This document shows, one piece after another, positions 1-11,480 of a stretch of 64,000 nucleotides of DNA (within the stretch, counting starts at the first letter, position 1; every line of letters starts with the position of its first letter). Source of the stretch: Earliella scabrosa (Eukaryota > Basidiomycota > Agaricomycetes > Polyporales > Polyporaceae); contig JABYQQ010000009.1 of assembly GCA_022605405.1 (NCBI GenBank), forward strand, positions 1,116,001-1,180,000. Reading direction: 5' to 3'. The notes below the pieces were generated by a model. The model was not told the origin of the DNA. It searched no databases and saw only the letters and a program-made list of their open reading frames with translations. The position numbers were made by a program, and so were the translations under genes.

Positions 1-2162
1 TCATCTCTTCCTTCATACGGATCGGCGTCTTCGTCATCGACGAGGCTCTCCCCATGGTCGCGACCCGCCGCATGCGTTACACGTGTCTCCGTTGCTTCGT
101 CTTCGTCTTCATCAGCCTCCGCGATGGGCTCACGCGCATGCGTACTTTGTTCGACAACGTGCGGGCCCTCTGAGACGCCGCCTGGAAGCCAATGCATCAA
201 TGTCTACTCATACACACAAGGCAGGCTTATACTGGAAGAAATTCAATTACCATCCATAGACGACTTCCTTGAAGGAACCTCCATTCCAGACTGTACCGAG
301 CCGACACTCGCCTTTCGCTCAGGCGCCTCCGGTGGAGGCGATGTTGCGGGGTGTGGATGACTCTCGCGGCGTACTGGAGGGGGCGGTATCCGTGCAGAAT
401 CAGCACTGTCCCTACGAACTGGGGGTGGAGACCGGGCGGAATCTGCGCTATCCCTTCGAACGGGCGGGGGAGAGCGAGCAGAGTCCGCACTGTCTCTTCG
501 CAGAGGTGGAGGCATGCCACCCGCGAAGGGGTTGAAGCCACCCGACTTGGCGAGTCGCTCAGCAATGCGTTTGCGCCGCGCAGCTTCGTCTTCCTCTTCC
601 GGCTCGGGAGCAGGCGCTTCGTGCTCAACGGCAGCTTCCTCGGGCTGTGGCTCATCCTTCACCTCAAGAGGCTCCGTAGCTGGCTCTTCCTGGTGCAATG
701 GTTTCTGTGAGGCAGTCACCACGTCAACAAGCTCCTCCTTGGTCGGTGGTTCATCAACTGCGTGCGATTCGATAGCGCCTTCGTCTTGCGTGACCGAGGC
801 TTCGGGTGTAGCTTCGGGCGCTTCCCCGGTCTGTTTGGGAGCAGCAACTTCGGCGACATCGGCGGATTGTGCAGCTTCGTCATCCTTCGGCTCCTCCTTG
901 ACTGGTACATGGGCGATTGCTTCTTCAGCCGCCTCTACAAGTCGACTCTCCGTCACTTCAGGCTCGCGGTCTCCGTGAGGAACACCAGTTTCCGGGGTCG
1001 GCTCAGAGACAGCGGACTCTGCGGCTTCTACGGGAACAGCTTCCTCCTTGCTCGAGAGTGGAGCAGGACTCTCCTGTTCTTCTTGCTCGATCACAGGTGC
1101 GGCGGGAGCGGGAGACTTAGCAGCGCGCTTACGCGGAGGAGCGGCTCGCTTGGGACCAAGAGGAACAGGCATAGCAGGAGAGCGTACTGGAGGCGAGGTG
1201 ACCGATTCCGGAGAGAGTGTGGAAGATGCAGAGTCCTTCCTCGGTGGTGCTTCAGCGAAGTAGTCTATACATGAGTTCGCCGATGAGCATGTATGCACTT
1301 GAGATGCAACGATAACGTGCGTACCTGTGGAGCCAGAGACCGCACTGTCCTCAGCCGCCGACGGAGGCAACTCGATGGCAGCAGCTTCTTGCACAGTCGG
1401 GGAGACGACAGCAGGCTTCGTCTCCTCCGCGGGTTTCGCGTCCTCTTCGACCGATTTCTCCTCTTCCTTAGGCTTCTCCTCTTCCTTGGGCTTCTCTTCC
1501 TCCTTCGTAGGTTTCCTCTTGGGCGGAAGATCCGGCTTCTTGCCAAAGATCGGAGGAGGGCCCATCCCGACCCTCGCACCACCCAGACGGGCCATCCTCG
1601 CAGCCAAAGCGGCCCTCCGCTGCCTCTCCTCCTCCTCCGGATCGGGCTCACCCTCATCCTTCTCGCCCTCTGCCTCACCCTCCTTCTGCTCCTCCGCAGC
1701 GGGCGGCGATCTCACCTCTCCATCGTCCTCGGGCGACTTGGCTGCCGCAGCAGGCTTCTCCTCGTCCTCTCCACCGATCGGCTCTACCCTCTGCACAACG
1801 GGGGGCGGCTTCCACTTGGGCTTCTCGCTCGTGGGCCGTGGGGGTGGGGGTCCAGCGGGAGCGCCGCCAAATGCACCCGATCCTTGCAGAGCCGCCATGC
1901 GCTCCTTCAGCGACAGCTTCCCGATGCTCTCCATAGCATCCGCTGCAGACATCCCAGCGGCCTTCTTCGCCTCTGCATCGTCCACATCGCGCTGGACAGA
2001 CGGCGAGGCTGGCGGAGACGCAACCTTGGGCTGCCAGGTGACGTGCCCGGGCTTCGGACGCGGTACAGGTGCAGGAGCGGGGGCGGGGGCGGCGCCCTTG
2101 TTCTCGAAGGCAGCGATGCGGTCGCGCAGAGATCCAAACTTCTTCGGCGGGGGGTCTGACAT
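1..2162 (-). CDS. Bbc1/Mti1/Aim21-like actin-patch scaffold, 3' part missing at left edge
   Basis: The frame reads leftward from the Met at 2162 (MSDPPPKKFGSLRDRIAAFE). A Met 11 codons upstream is less likely, because the conserved-looking protein begins here. The product is a disordered Pro/Ala/Glu-rich protein with short repeated basic motifs (LKERMAALQG and RRAALAARMARLGG), charged KEEEKPKEEEK runs, and near the C-terminal side three tandem repeats of about 12 residues (PPPVRRDSADSAR). This layout fits the Bbc1/Aim21 group of SH3-ligand scaffolds that restrain Arp2/3 actin assembly at endocytic patches. That function is inferred from family resemblance; no SH3 domain lies within the window. 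A 60-nt intron at 1265-1324 has length 3n and no stop. A second intron ends near 184 and leads to an acidic exon (EADEDEDEATE) that runs off position 1. The alternative is a generic SH3-binding protein. Confidence 0.55.
1265..1324 (-). other. 60-nt in-frame intron in the Bbc1-like gene
   Basis: On the minus strand the segment begins gtacgc and ends catgtatag. It is exactly 60 nt and stop-free, so the open frame continues through it. Splicing joins SGST to DYFAEAPPRK. Retention would insert 20 residues rich in Cys, His and Val, unlike the acidic and Pro-rich surroundings, which is why I call it an intron. Confidence 0.6.
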
Positions 2163-2535
2163 CGTGCTGAGAGTGGGAGAGGGTACGGGGGACACTCAGC
2201 ACAGGCGGCGGTGCAGCAGCAACCAGCTGCTGCGATGAGGTCAGTACACTGTACGGAAGCTTGAGTGAGCGATTCCAGGCCGACTACGCGGTTGTAGCGC
2301 GCTTCGGCAGTTTCCGACCGTAGTCAATCATTAATCAGACCCGAAGCGTAAGTCAAAGGCTATTCGCTCTTTGTAGTTCAGAACTCAAGTTCATAGCACA
2401 AGTCGAACAGGAGACACCGATAGCACGGTTATAATTATCGTGTACACGTACAGTCCGCGCTCGGATGATACGATTTGTACAAGGTGAGTATCAACTCAGG
2501 CTAGTGATACAACTTGAAGCTGGGATTATCGTCAA
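2163..2535. other. intergenic, promoter of Bbc1-like gene and 3' region of sulfite oxidase
   Basis: This stretch of 373 bp separates two minus-strand genes. Base composition drops relative to the exons (for example the AT-rich run near 2430-2445). No additional gene or structured element is visible. Confidence 0.5.
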
Positions 2536-4817
2536 CTAGTTCAGGGGCTCCCGAGGATACGCTCTGACGTTCTTGAGATACTCTTCCTGACTCTCCAGTT
2601 CCCACTCGAGGGGACGAGTGAGAGGGTCGAACGTCTCGCCCTTCTCCTCGATCTCCTTGAGCCGCGCCGCAGTAGCGGGCTTGGACGTGTTGACGCTGTA
2701 GACCTTGATCCGATGGCACGACGAAGTGACGTGCAAATCCCAACTGTTCGACTGCATCAGTATTCTGTCAACCGTCGCTGGCGAGAATGACGTACTTCCA
2801 TGCTGAACGGACGAAGGTGGGCTCTGTGTTGTTCGAGGCGTCCCAGGTGCGCACACAGAACTCGAGCCAGCCCTCGGCATCGACAGGGAGTTGGATGGTC
2901 CAGAGTCTCCAGGCGTGGTAATGCTATTGCAAGGTCCGTGAGTTGTGAGTAGTCGTCACCTAACTTACTGCGCACCTTCTCTGTCATATTCTCCTGATTG
3001 ACGGCGTACCAGACGTGTCCGCTGGGTGATTCGAGTATCAGACAGCATCCGACTGCAACAAGAGATCATTGTACCCGTCGGGGGAAACTTCGACTCGCTC
3101 GACCCAGTTGCCACCGCCGCTGTAAGACCAGCCCTTGAGTTCAATCCTGCCATCGTGAATGATTGTTTGCTTGTCAAGAGGGAATATGATCGCGCTTCTG
3201 CTCATGCGATTGAGCTACGGTCTATCATCGTCAATCAACAGCACGTACGACACAGGCATGTTCCCAATGGAGAAACCATTGGAATACTTGACGTTGTGCT
3301 TCCCGAGCTGCCATAGAAGCGTGAGTAACATATCGCAATGCAAACACGGGGTAGTGAAACGCTCGTACCTGTTGAGAATAGTACAGATATTCCTGCCTCT
3401 GCACGGGACCCATACTCGGTTCCGCCAACGCGTTGATCTTGTACACCCACTTGGTGCTCCTTGCGCCAATATACCCAGTCACGACGACGCGCAGAGGAAA
3501 GCCATGGATCTTCGGGAGGGGCTTGCCATTCATCTCCCACGCCAGAAGGACCTCCTCGTTCCCTCTGACCTTGCGCCACGGAACCGACACAGCGTAGTTG
3601 TACACCTTGTTCTTTCTATGAAGGGCTGAACAAACGACCATCGCATTAACATAGAAAGAATCGCACGTACTTGAAGTAGGTGTCCGCGCCGATGAACTCA
3701 AGGTGCTGAGCCTCGGGAAGTACACCACCGCACGCGATCTTCAGTACCTTCTTGAGGGGTACTCCGCGGTACACAGCCGTCCCTCTGATTCCGTCTTTCA
3801 TCAGCGGTATACGTACTTTGCCCATCAAGGTACTCACATTGCACCTTCTCCCCAAGGCTATCATTGCTTCGGATCAGCACGAGCGTCATGTATGCATTAT
3901 TGCAAGCGCAACGGCTTACAGCGTTAATCAATTCGTCTCCGTCGCCCGGATAGTCCTGAATCTGCTCGATGCGACGCGTCCCGCTGCACTGCAGTGTCAC
4001 CGTCACTTCAGCTTGACTGACAATACAAGACCGGTTAGCTGCGTTCCAAACATGGACCGCTCCAGGAAGCACTCACGGAAACTTCGTCGCGTCTTTCAGC
4101 TCCTTCATGGTCAGCTTCACTGACTTGTTCACGAGCCCCCCAATCTCAAGCTCGAACGCGTCCTCGTCAATGTCGGGTACACCTCCGTGGTTGCGGACAC
4201 TGTGCGTCAAATTTTCATACCGTCATGCATCAATCAGTACACGCCACTCAGGCCGCACATCTCCCTGGAAAGGAACGGGTACGTACAAGTGCCACTTGTT
4301 ATCCGTGACCTTGCCTTCGACAAGCTCCTTGCGGGGCGTCTCGCCGTTGTACGGGAAGTCGAGGAGGTGGATCATGCCCGGCTTCTCCTTGAGCACCGTC
4401 TCCCAGCTGAAGTCGACGATGCTCTTCAGCCCGAGCGCCTCGTGGTACTCCTTCCATCGGTGCCCGATGAGAACCGGGTTCGTGGTCGGCAGGGGCACAA
4501 ACTGGAATTCTGTAGCAGTGCAGAATGTGAGTCAATGACCGTGCCATGGGTGGGGGAGCGAAACAACGGCCCACCGGGGATAGGAGAGAACTTCTTCGTC
4601 TTCAGGATCTCGGTCGCAATCCGCTTGCGTTCGGGAGCATCTTCCCACTCGACGTAGCTGTTCAAAGGCAAGATGTGGATTATTAGGGAGTTGCACAGAG
4701 TGTTACAGCCAGAACGGTGACTGACCCGCGCCATCCCAGCTTTTCCTCAGGGAAGAGCTTGTTCAGCGGTACACTGTTGTACGTCTCGACCTCCGCCGCA
4801 GCCATATCAGCTTGCAT
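2536..4817 (-). CDS. sulfite oxidase-type molybdenum-cofactor oxidoreductase
   Basis: This gene has many short exons. Spliced, it starts at 4817 (MQADMAAAEVETYNSVPLNK) and ends AYPREPLN at 2536. The moco-binding domain is clear: DNKWHFVRNHGGVPDIDED, then EVTVTLQCSGTRRIEQ, where the Cys (codon about 3986-3988) is the expected Mo ligand, then DELINAPWGEGAIGTAVYRG, FIGADTYFK and KIHGFPLRVVVTGYIGARS. The moco-dimerisation domain follows (WRLWTIQLPVDAEGWLEFC and WDLHVTSSCHRIKVYSVN). Boundaries I could fix include the intron 4200-4286, which joins CACTT to TGTCCGC, and introns that rejoin W-R-G to Y-V-E-W and P to E-F-Q-F. The enzyme likely oxidises sulfite to sulfate. No cytochrome b5 domain precedes the moco domain and no organelle signal is evident, so the electron acceptor and location are open. 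Nitrate reductase is unlikely because no C-terminal b5/FAD domains follow. Confidence 0.88.
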
Positions 4818-5422
4818 CTAGATATGTGTTTTTCCGCTCTGAAAATCGAGAGAGGGTTATAAGCAGGGGAGAGAGGAGCTCAGGGATGGGTGAGACAAAC
4901 TGCCGCACCCACCCCATGCTTCAAGCTTATATCCCTATCTCTCACTCCCCGCGCCCCACTCATAGGACATCGAACGTACACTGACAGCCCGCCTACCCTG
5001 AAGTCAGGTATGAGCGCATGCTTCGCATTCAAACCGCGACTCACCGCCGAAAGTGCACGCGAAGCCCCGAATGCGTCACATGGCCCCTCGCGATTGGCCA
5101 TCGGTCGAGAACCAGTCGGAGGGAATACGGGCGGATGGTTGGGAGACGGCATAGAAGATCTATTCGCGATCAGCTCTTGAAGTACCTGGGCGTCACGATG
5201 TGCCCGTGGAGGACCGGTCCTCGGAGCTCGGTACGGTTCGTTGGGGCTGTAGAACAGACGGCGAGATGCGGATGCTGGAAAATGAGGTCGTAACGATACG
5301 CGAGAGAACGCACCGCTTGCGAACGGCCAGACACAGGCGCAGATGCAGACAGCAAAGCAAATACAACACATTCTCACGAAAGCAAAGCGTAGAGATACAG
5401 CATGATGAAAGCACACACACGA
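4818..5422. other. intergenic between sulfite oxidase and TAF6
   Basis: The 605 bp contain the sulfite oxidase promoter and the TAF6 3' region, since both genes are on the minus strand. The open frames on both strands have no conserved-looking protein and no splice support. I see no gene. Confidence 0.5.
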
Positions 5423-7068
5423 TCATAGCACCGTCGACACATCGTCTGAGAGGATCCCTCTTGCCCACGCAGCGTCGCCGACGATGCGTTCTGCGAAGAA
5501 GTCCCCGAGCTGCGCGTGCAGCTTCTCGATCACAGCCTGGTCTGCACCCGAGTTCGGGTCTAGCGGCACAGGACGCGCCGATGGTGGATGTAGCATCTTG
5601 AAGCTCTCCTGCGAGTTGATAAGCACATGCGCGGAATAAAAACACTGCAGACGGACCATGATGAGCTCTACCAACTGGCTCGACTCTCCTGGCATGCACT
5701 TCTCGCCAACCAACTTCGCCCCTTGGCGCTCAACGAGACCTAACCGGACGGCCTCCTTACCAATAGCCATGAGACCGCGGACCGCGCCCTCGTTCGTAGC
5801 TCGAGACTTTTTGGGCTCGATGAGCCCAACAATCAGCATCTTCACGATCTTGACCGGCAGGCCAGGATAAGTCATGGAATAGTGCGTGAGTAAGTGGGCA
5901 AGTATTTGTGCAGCCATCGTGCGCAAGTGGGTCGCGTGCGAGGATGGCAGTGCTGAATGAAGGAGGATCGAGAAAACTGCGGGGAGGAGTTGGTGTAGCT
6001 ATAGATGATAGGTCATTTTATGGACCATGACACGCAATGCGACCGACTCACGAATGGCTCGACACCAAGTGTCTGATTGTCGAGAAGTGCGCTAATGACG
6101 TCCAGGAACACCTCGAGCATCTTCCCGTCGTTCTCGGTTTGTGAGCCACTCCTAAGAGTGCTCACGACGCCTTCGCTAACCCACTGCGCAAGGTAGGGCA
6201 GTAAAGGAGACAAGCCCGCGTCGTGGCGTAGACTTGCAAGCGCGGCAGTTCGTTTTGACTGATCGGATGTTTGTGGATGTAGTGAGGAAGTAAGACGGGC
6301 ATAGTATAGGTTGAGTTCGCGAGAGAGCGTTTGTTTGACGAGCAGTGGTTGTTGCTGCGTCTGCTTCCCTACGCGCATACGGTCCACAGAAGCTCTCAGA
6401 CATGAATGAATGCGACTCACCAGGTATGATTGATGCTGCTGCTTGCTTGCCCTCTGTATCGACCTCCTTGGGTGCAGCAGGCGGATTTTCGGGTATAAGG
6501 GGTTGCACGCCTTCCACGGCCAGCCAATGCGCGGTCCAACTGACGCCTTTGGGCATGGTGAGCTTCTCCTCTCGCAATACGCGGTCAAACTCAATCTCTT
6601 CGTCCTCCACAAAGTATACTGAGCCTGCGGACTGCATTTGAGGGAATGGGAGAGCGCGTCGGAAGGAAGGAGGGTTGTGGGGGAAGTGGCCATATAGCGG
6701 CTCGATGTTCAGCACTCGTAGTGCTTGGTCGATGTCGGAGGTCGTCAGTGTGGTGCGTTTTGCGTGTCGCATGAAGCGCGCCGCCTCCTGCATTCGCCAT
6801 GTAGAACGGTCGAGGGGGCAATAGTCCGGGATTGCGCACCTCGACAACCTGCTGTATGCGATACTCTACATCACTCGCGAGCGCAGAAGCCACTGCCTCC
6901 GGTAGGTTAGGTATGTTCAGAGATTCGGCCACATCCTGTGTACATGTGAGGGTGCGGCACTGTGGTCTGTCCTTCGCGACTCACGCGCACGGACTCGGCC
7001 TTGTAGATCCCAGCTTGAGGAACCTTTGCGGGTGCGGGCTTGATTGATTTAATGGCTGGTTTGCTCAT
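5423..7068 (-). CDS. TAF6: transcription initiation factor TFIID subunit 6 (TAF6)
   Basis: The start at 7068 gives MSKPAIKSIKPAPAKVPQAG. A first intron then leads to DVAESLNIPNLPEAVASALA, the beginning of the histone fold. The fold continues across a second intron (VEEAARFMRHAKRTTLTTSD) into IDQALRVLNIEPLYG. This is the TAF6 histone fold, which pairs with TAF9 in TFIID and SAGA. The middle exon holds QQQPLLVKQTLSRELNLYY and DAGLSPLLPYLAQWVSEGV, and the last exon holds LHQLLPAVFSILL through MTYPGLPVKIVKMLIVGLIE. These form the TAF6 C-terminal HEAT-repeat domain. The product is nuclear. It is transcribed divergently from the F-box gene across about 500 bp. Identification is secure from domain order, although exact ends of the middle introns were read by eye. 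Confidence 0.92.
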
Positions 7069-7573
7069 TTTAACCAAGTTTTCAGAGGTGATGCAGCTCC
7101 AGTAGTGTTGAGAACGTTGGCAGAGGAGTAGTGTTCATGTGCAACAGTGTCGGATGGACTCGCCACAAGCGCGGTGGTACCGTAGACGCCCATACAGGAC
7201 GGGCGTTTGCCCGATGCCGATCTAGAGCAGTTGAACCTGACCGGGCCGCTATCCGGTGACCTCATCACTGCCGACCGGCTTACGGAGCCCTCTCTCTCGA
7301 ACTCGGAGTCTCGCTCCCCTGCTTTTCCTTCCTCACCTCGCGACAGTCCTCGGGAGGCTACGGGAGCTGCCTTGAGCGCGGCAGACAGTCAAAACAACGG
7401 CTACAGCTCAACAGATTCAAACCGGGTGACAGTAGCAGACGGATCAAGTACGAGGTGAGTGCCAGTGGCAAGTGCTATTGCAGTCAATGCCCGTTTGTTC
7501 AAGTCTCCATCTGCATCCCCAAGCCGTTACGTGTTGCACTCTCTGCGTAAGGAACGTAATACTAGAACAACCT
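7069..7573. promoter_or_regulatory. divergent promoter TAF6 / F-box gene
   Basis: The 505 bp lie between two divergent starts. A Ser/Thr-rich plus-strand open frame occupies about 7190-7458 (ending SSTR just before a good donor, gtgagtgcc). It has no ATG at its head and no acceptor that restores the F-box frame, so I treat it as 5' leader or non-coding. An upstream coding exon of the F-box gene remains possible. Confidence 0.4.
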
Positions 7574-9116
7574 ATGGCCTTGAAGATAGAAGATCTTCCT
7601 ATCGAAGTCTTCGAGCAAATCCTGCTGCTACTGGATCCCACGGACGTCGCGCGGGTTGCCCAGAGCTGTTCTACCTTCTACGCCCACATCTACAATCAAG
7701 AGGACCAGCACCTATGGCGAGAACTCTACCTCCTACAGCCCTTCGACGACCCACGCAAGTCCTGCGACTCTCTCGGCCGACCCGTTACCACGATCAACTG
7801 GAAGACTGAGCTGCAGCGCATCATGCGCGCGCGCACCATCCTTACAAGTCTCTCCGCCTGTCGCCCCGAAGAGCGCTGCACCGTCCTCCGCACGCTCATC
7901 GACATGGTCACCCACGTCGTGCCCTCCACCAGCATAGACACCATAGACCCCGCTATGAACCACGCCTGGGTGACCGTTATGCTCCGCGGCAGCACGCTCA
8001 TTGAGCACCAGGAGTGGGAGCTCTCCGACGAAGAGCGCCAGCTCCGTGCGCGGCTGCATACGTTGTACGGACTCACCGTACGCGATTTCCAGCCAGAGAC
8101 GCGCAAGGCGTCGCGTGCGTACGTCTACGCGATGCGGCACTACAAGTACGACAACGACTTTGGACCGTTCAACATGGATGGTAGCGGCACCGTCAACTGG
8201 ATACACCTTCGCGCGATTCACCATGTCATGTCTCTCCATGTCGTGCCTCCGTCCGATGCCAATGCCGCCGACCCTTCGGCGTTCACGCTATTCCCGATGA
8301 GCTTGCCCTGGACGGTGAGTGTGATCCCTGAGGGGATCCATCTGGATAAAGTCCGGGATTGGGCTGGGGTCACTGGGCGATGGCAATGCTCGTTCTGCTT
8401 TTGCGATCATCGAGAGTTGCTCAGTGCGTGCCCATGATCTCCTTCGGAAGACGAGTTGTCTGACCTCTTCGCAGTCTACAATTGCTTCAACGTGAGTATT
8501 GCGATTCCGCGTGCTCGATTGTCGTTGACGTCCGTCATGCAGACATCCGATACCGCCCCCCTGTACGATCAAATTTTCGACGATCCCGATTTCGTGGAGA
8601 TGTTCCGCTCCATAGTCGTTGAACTACGTGTCCTCGGCACAGAAGAAGATCCCGCCCACCCAGATCGACCCCGGATCAACTTTGGTGGCTCGCTCGATGG
8701 GAACGCGATAATAGTCGGATTTGTGCATGTCACGCCAGACGATCAGATTCGTTGGCACTTCGTACGTAGATTGCTCGTTGAATTGGCAGCGCATTCTAAT
8801 TCTCAGAACATACAGACGTCCGGAGAGAATGGAAATGCCATTTGGAGGTACGCACTCAGGGTATGCAACGCACTCAAATTTATGACCTCACGCACATGTC
8901 GACACCTTCAGCTCTGAGGGCGTCCAGGTTGGGAACGTGCGGTCCAAGTATGGCGTGTTGGGCGCGTGGACCACCGTGTCACACGATAGACAAGACCCCG
9001 TTGGTGCGTGATCGAATGTTTGAAGCCGAATATGCGCTGGCACTCACACCAGTTTGGCAGGTCCATTCTGGCTATGGAAGGTTGATGATGCCGAGGAGGG
9101 TGTCGCCGAGAATTGA
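7574..9116 (+). CDS. F-box protein
   Basis: Six exons (7574-8423, 8475-8491, 8543-8761, 8816-8847, 8912-9003, 9061-9116) sum to 1266 nt and encode 421 aa in phase, including a 17-nt micro-exon. The start MALKIEDLP is chosen because the F-box follows directly: IEDLPIEVFEQILLLLDPTD and VARVAQSCSTFYAHI, residues about 4-40. F-box proteins link substrates to SCF ubiquitin ligases through Skp1. The remainder is not a recognised repeat (no WD40, LRR or Kelch). It contains EGVQVGNVRSKYGVLGAW and ends GPFWLWKVDDAEEGVAEN, a pattern I associate with Agaricomycete F-box families of unknown substrate. Introns are 51-64 nt. Substrate and pathway are unknown. Confidence 0.85.
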
Positions 9117-9579
9117 CTGTGGGGACCGTTGAAGATCGTGCTGTGAGATAAGGTGGTATTAAACTTCGGGTATGTGGGTTCCTTCGAACGACAGCATCAT
9201 GTCACATCTATTTCTACATCTACCATTAGTGAATCTACCAAATGACAAGCGGACAAGTAAGGTGCATTGCTCAGGAATGGTCATGCGTTGGCCCACCGAA
9301 CGCAAGCAGCAGTGGGGCCTGCATCACAGTGCCGCTGATATACCAATACACCCCGACAGCAGCCCTAGCTGGAACCTTCTAACAGGTGCACTGCAACTGC
9401 TTGATACTCCCAAAGTCGCAGGTGAACGAGTCGAAATGGCGGAACTTTGTAGGCATGCCATGCTCGTCTGTCCAGCATGGAATCTAACTTTAAACCACGC
9501 CGTATCGAACTCAATGCCAGGAGCAGCATATAAGTCATTTCGCAGCCCTTGGGCGACCTACAACCAAGCACACAGCGAT
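9117..9579. other. intergenic upstream of the membrane-protein gene
   Basis: The 463 bp are open in the same frame as the downstream gene back to 9172, but the encoded peptide is compositionally random and the conserved-looking protein begins at MAPIPASSTP. I read it as promoter and 5' UTR plus the 3' end of the F-box gene. Confidence 0.4.
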
Positions 9580-10986
9580 ATGGCTCCCATTCCCGCCTCC
9601 TCCACACCCGACCCCCCGCGTTATGTCTCCGCAATGCGGGAGCAGTGGGCCAACCCAAAGGACATCCTCTCCATCGTCATGATCATCGGCGGGAGCCTCG
9701 TCCAGCATGCGGTCGCCCAGCTCGCCGGCTCCGGCCCCGGCTCCCTCGCGCCCGTCGCGTTCTCGTTCGGATGGGTCGCGCACTCCATCTCCATGCTCGC
9801 CTCCGCCCTAGGCGACGGGCGCCTGCTCCCCCAGCCCGACTGCCCCTCGACGCTGATCAACGTGAGGAGCAAGTACGCGCGCACGAACAAGTCCTGGGTC
9901 CTTGGACGGCTCTTGCGCGACGAGGAGCATCGCCTCGAGCACGAATGCCGCTTGCGCGGGAGGGGTCATGCGGACCGGCCGCGCCATTCGCAGGGCGAGG
10001 GTCTCATCGTGGCGTTCTACAGGACGGTGCCTAAGCAAGAGACGGATGGTGGAATGCCTCGGCCGGCGAGGGACTGGGTATATTGGGCAGGCGTGGCCGT
10101 TATCCTGTTGCAGCTCGGAGTCTCGATCGTCCCTTTCGTCCTACACGGCAACTGGATCGTCTTCTTCGTGACACTCGCGGGCACCCTCCTTGTGCAGGCG
10201 GGGAGCGCACTCCCGCAGTGGCGGCGGGAGAAGTATGCAGCTCGCCAGGTCAGGCAGGGGACACGCGAAATCTCCTGCCTCACGCGCGGGAACGGTGCGC
10301 CAGTGGTCATGGTCTTTGTAGCCGACCAAGGCTTGCGCCTCGAGAACCTCGCCGGGACCAAGAACGAACATTGCCATTTCACGCTTGTCGCCACAGCCAT
10401 CCTCTGTGTGCTTTGGATCCTCCTCCTGCTCACCGTCCAGGGGCTTGATGGCGACGCGTGGTACTTGTTCTCGATCGGCGCGGCGGGGATGGCACAGAAC
10501 GTCCTTGCAGCGGGCGCAAGACGGAGGCCGGACGCGCTAGGCTTTCATCTGGAACTCGTGTGCGTGGTCGACGAGCCGAAGGTGATGAAGGCACTGGAGG
10601 CTGCAGAAGCGAAGGAGCGAGGCGTCGGGGTCGCCCTTCTACCCACCTTCTTCCCAGGACCGTTGCGTAAGGAGGAGAAAGAGTACTGGGACAGACGGCG
10701 GGCCCAAAACGAGGAGCTGGAGCAGTTAGGAAAGAGAGGAGTTGAGGAGGGGAAATCGGTCCCTGTGACTGAAGCACAAACATCCGATTGCGACTGCGCA
10801 AGAGGAAGTGTACGCGAATGTCCGTGCTGTACGCCCAGCCCTCTTCCTACGCGATCTGGGTCGCCGGACAACACCCTGTCAGAAAGTCTCCCCGAACATG
10901 TTGCAGATTTGGCAGCCCTTCCGTATGCACAATCTCCTCCTGGGGACTGGCACGTGGCGGGTTTTGACGGGACGAGGGCGGCCTAA
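9580..10986 (+). CDS. uncharacterised fungal multi-pass membrane protein
   Basis: A single uninterrupted frame of 468 aa. I chose the Met at 9580 (MAPIPASSTPDPPRYVSAMR) because hydrophobic segment 1 follows closely (PKDILSIVMIIGGSLVQHAV). A second segment is PVAFSFGWVAHSISMLASAL. After a charged loop (EEHRLEHECRLRGRGH) come WVYWAGVAVILLQLGVSIVP, WIVFFVTLAGTLLVQAGSAL, HFTLVATAILCVLWILLLLT and WYLFSIGAAGMAQNVLAAG. That makes about six membrane segments, followed by a cytosolic-looking tail with a Cys-rich stretch (CDCARGSVRECPCC). It resembles a widespread fungal hypothetical family; I know no established function. An in-frame ATG at 9172 would add 136 residues without conserved character. The Cys cluster could bind metal, but this is speculation. 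Confidence 0.75.
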   Translation: MAPIPASSTPDPPRYVSAMREQWANPKDILSIVMIIGGSLVQHAVAQLAGSGPGSLAPVAFSFGWVAHSISMLASALGDGRLLPQPDCPSTLINVRSKYARTNKSWVLGRLLRDEEHRLEHECRLRGRGHADRPRHSQGEGLIVAFYRTVPKQETDGGMPRPARDWVYWAGVAVILLQLGVSIVPFVLHGNWIVFFVTLAGTLLVQAGSALPQWRREKYAARQVRQGTREISCLTRGNGAPVVMVFVADQGLRLENLAGTKNEHCHFTLVATAILCVLWILLLLTVQGLDGDAWYLFSIGAAGMAQNVLAAGARRRPDALGFHLELVCVVDEPKVMKALEAAEAKERGVGVALLPTFFPGPLRKEEKEYWDRRRAQNEELEQLGKRGVEEGKSVPVTEAQTSDCDCARGSVRECPCCTPSPLPTRSGSPDNTLSESLPEHVADLAALPYAQSPPGDWHVAGFDGTRAA

Positions 10987-11480
10987 GGCAGAGGTGAGTA
11001 CATGTCAGTACTATTAGGATTGCGGGACGTGCGATCTGATCTTCGCGTGCCCATTGTGCTACTCGCAGTCCGCTACTTGCCGCAACCGATGCCTCGAAGG
11101 GAGCGGGTTAAACCAATCGCACCCCTGCGTCCATTCAGAGCAGTTGAGCCTTTCGCAAGATGCACACTCGTAACAGTCGTCATCATTCATATACAGGGTC
11201 GTACATCGTGATTTCTCTCCACCCTACTCTCTCTCGCCACGCTCTCAAGGGCGAACTGTATCTTTATAGCAACATCGTGTACTCCATTGTTCTTCTTCGT
11301 TCCATGCGAACCCAGACGGCGTGCGAGATTACAACTAGTGAAAATGCGGTAAATGTAAACAGAAATCGAGAGCAAGCGCGACGAGATGATCGTAAGAGAC
11401 GAGGGGTCAATAGCAGCAAAACCAGGCAGGCGCAGGCGGCGTTAGCACCACCGCAGCCAGAGGATAAGGGGAGAAAAGAT
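10987..11480. other. convergent 3' intergenic region
   Basis: The 494 bp lie between the converging ends of the membrane-protein gene and the importin gene. Composition becomes AT-richer around 11240-11360, as expected for 3' UTRs. No gene or RNA is recognised. Confidence 0.5.

Noticed and set aside
9172..9579. N-terminal extension of the membrane-protein gene by 136 codons
   Set aside because: The extension has no conserved character, while the Met at 9580 immediately precedes a natural-looking N-terminus and the first hydrophobic segment.
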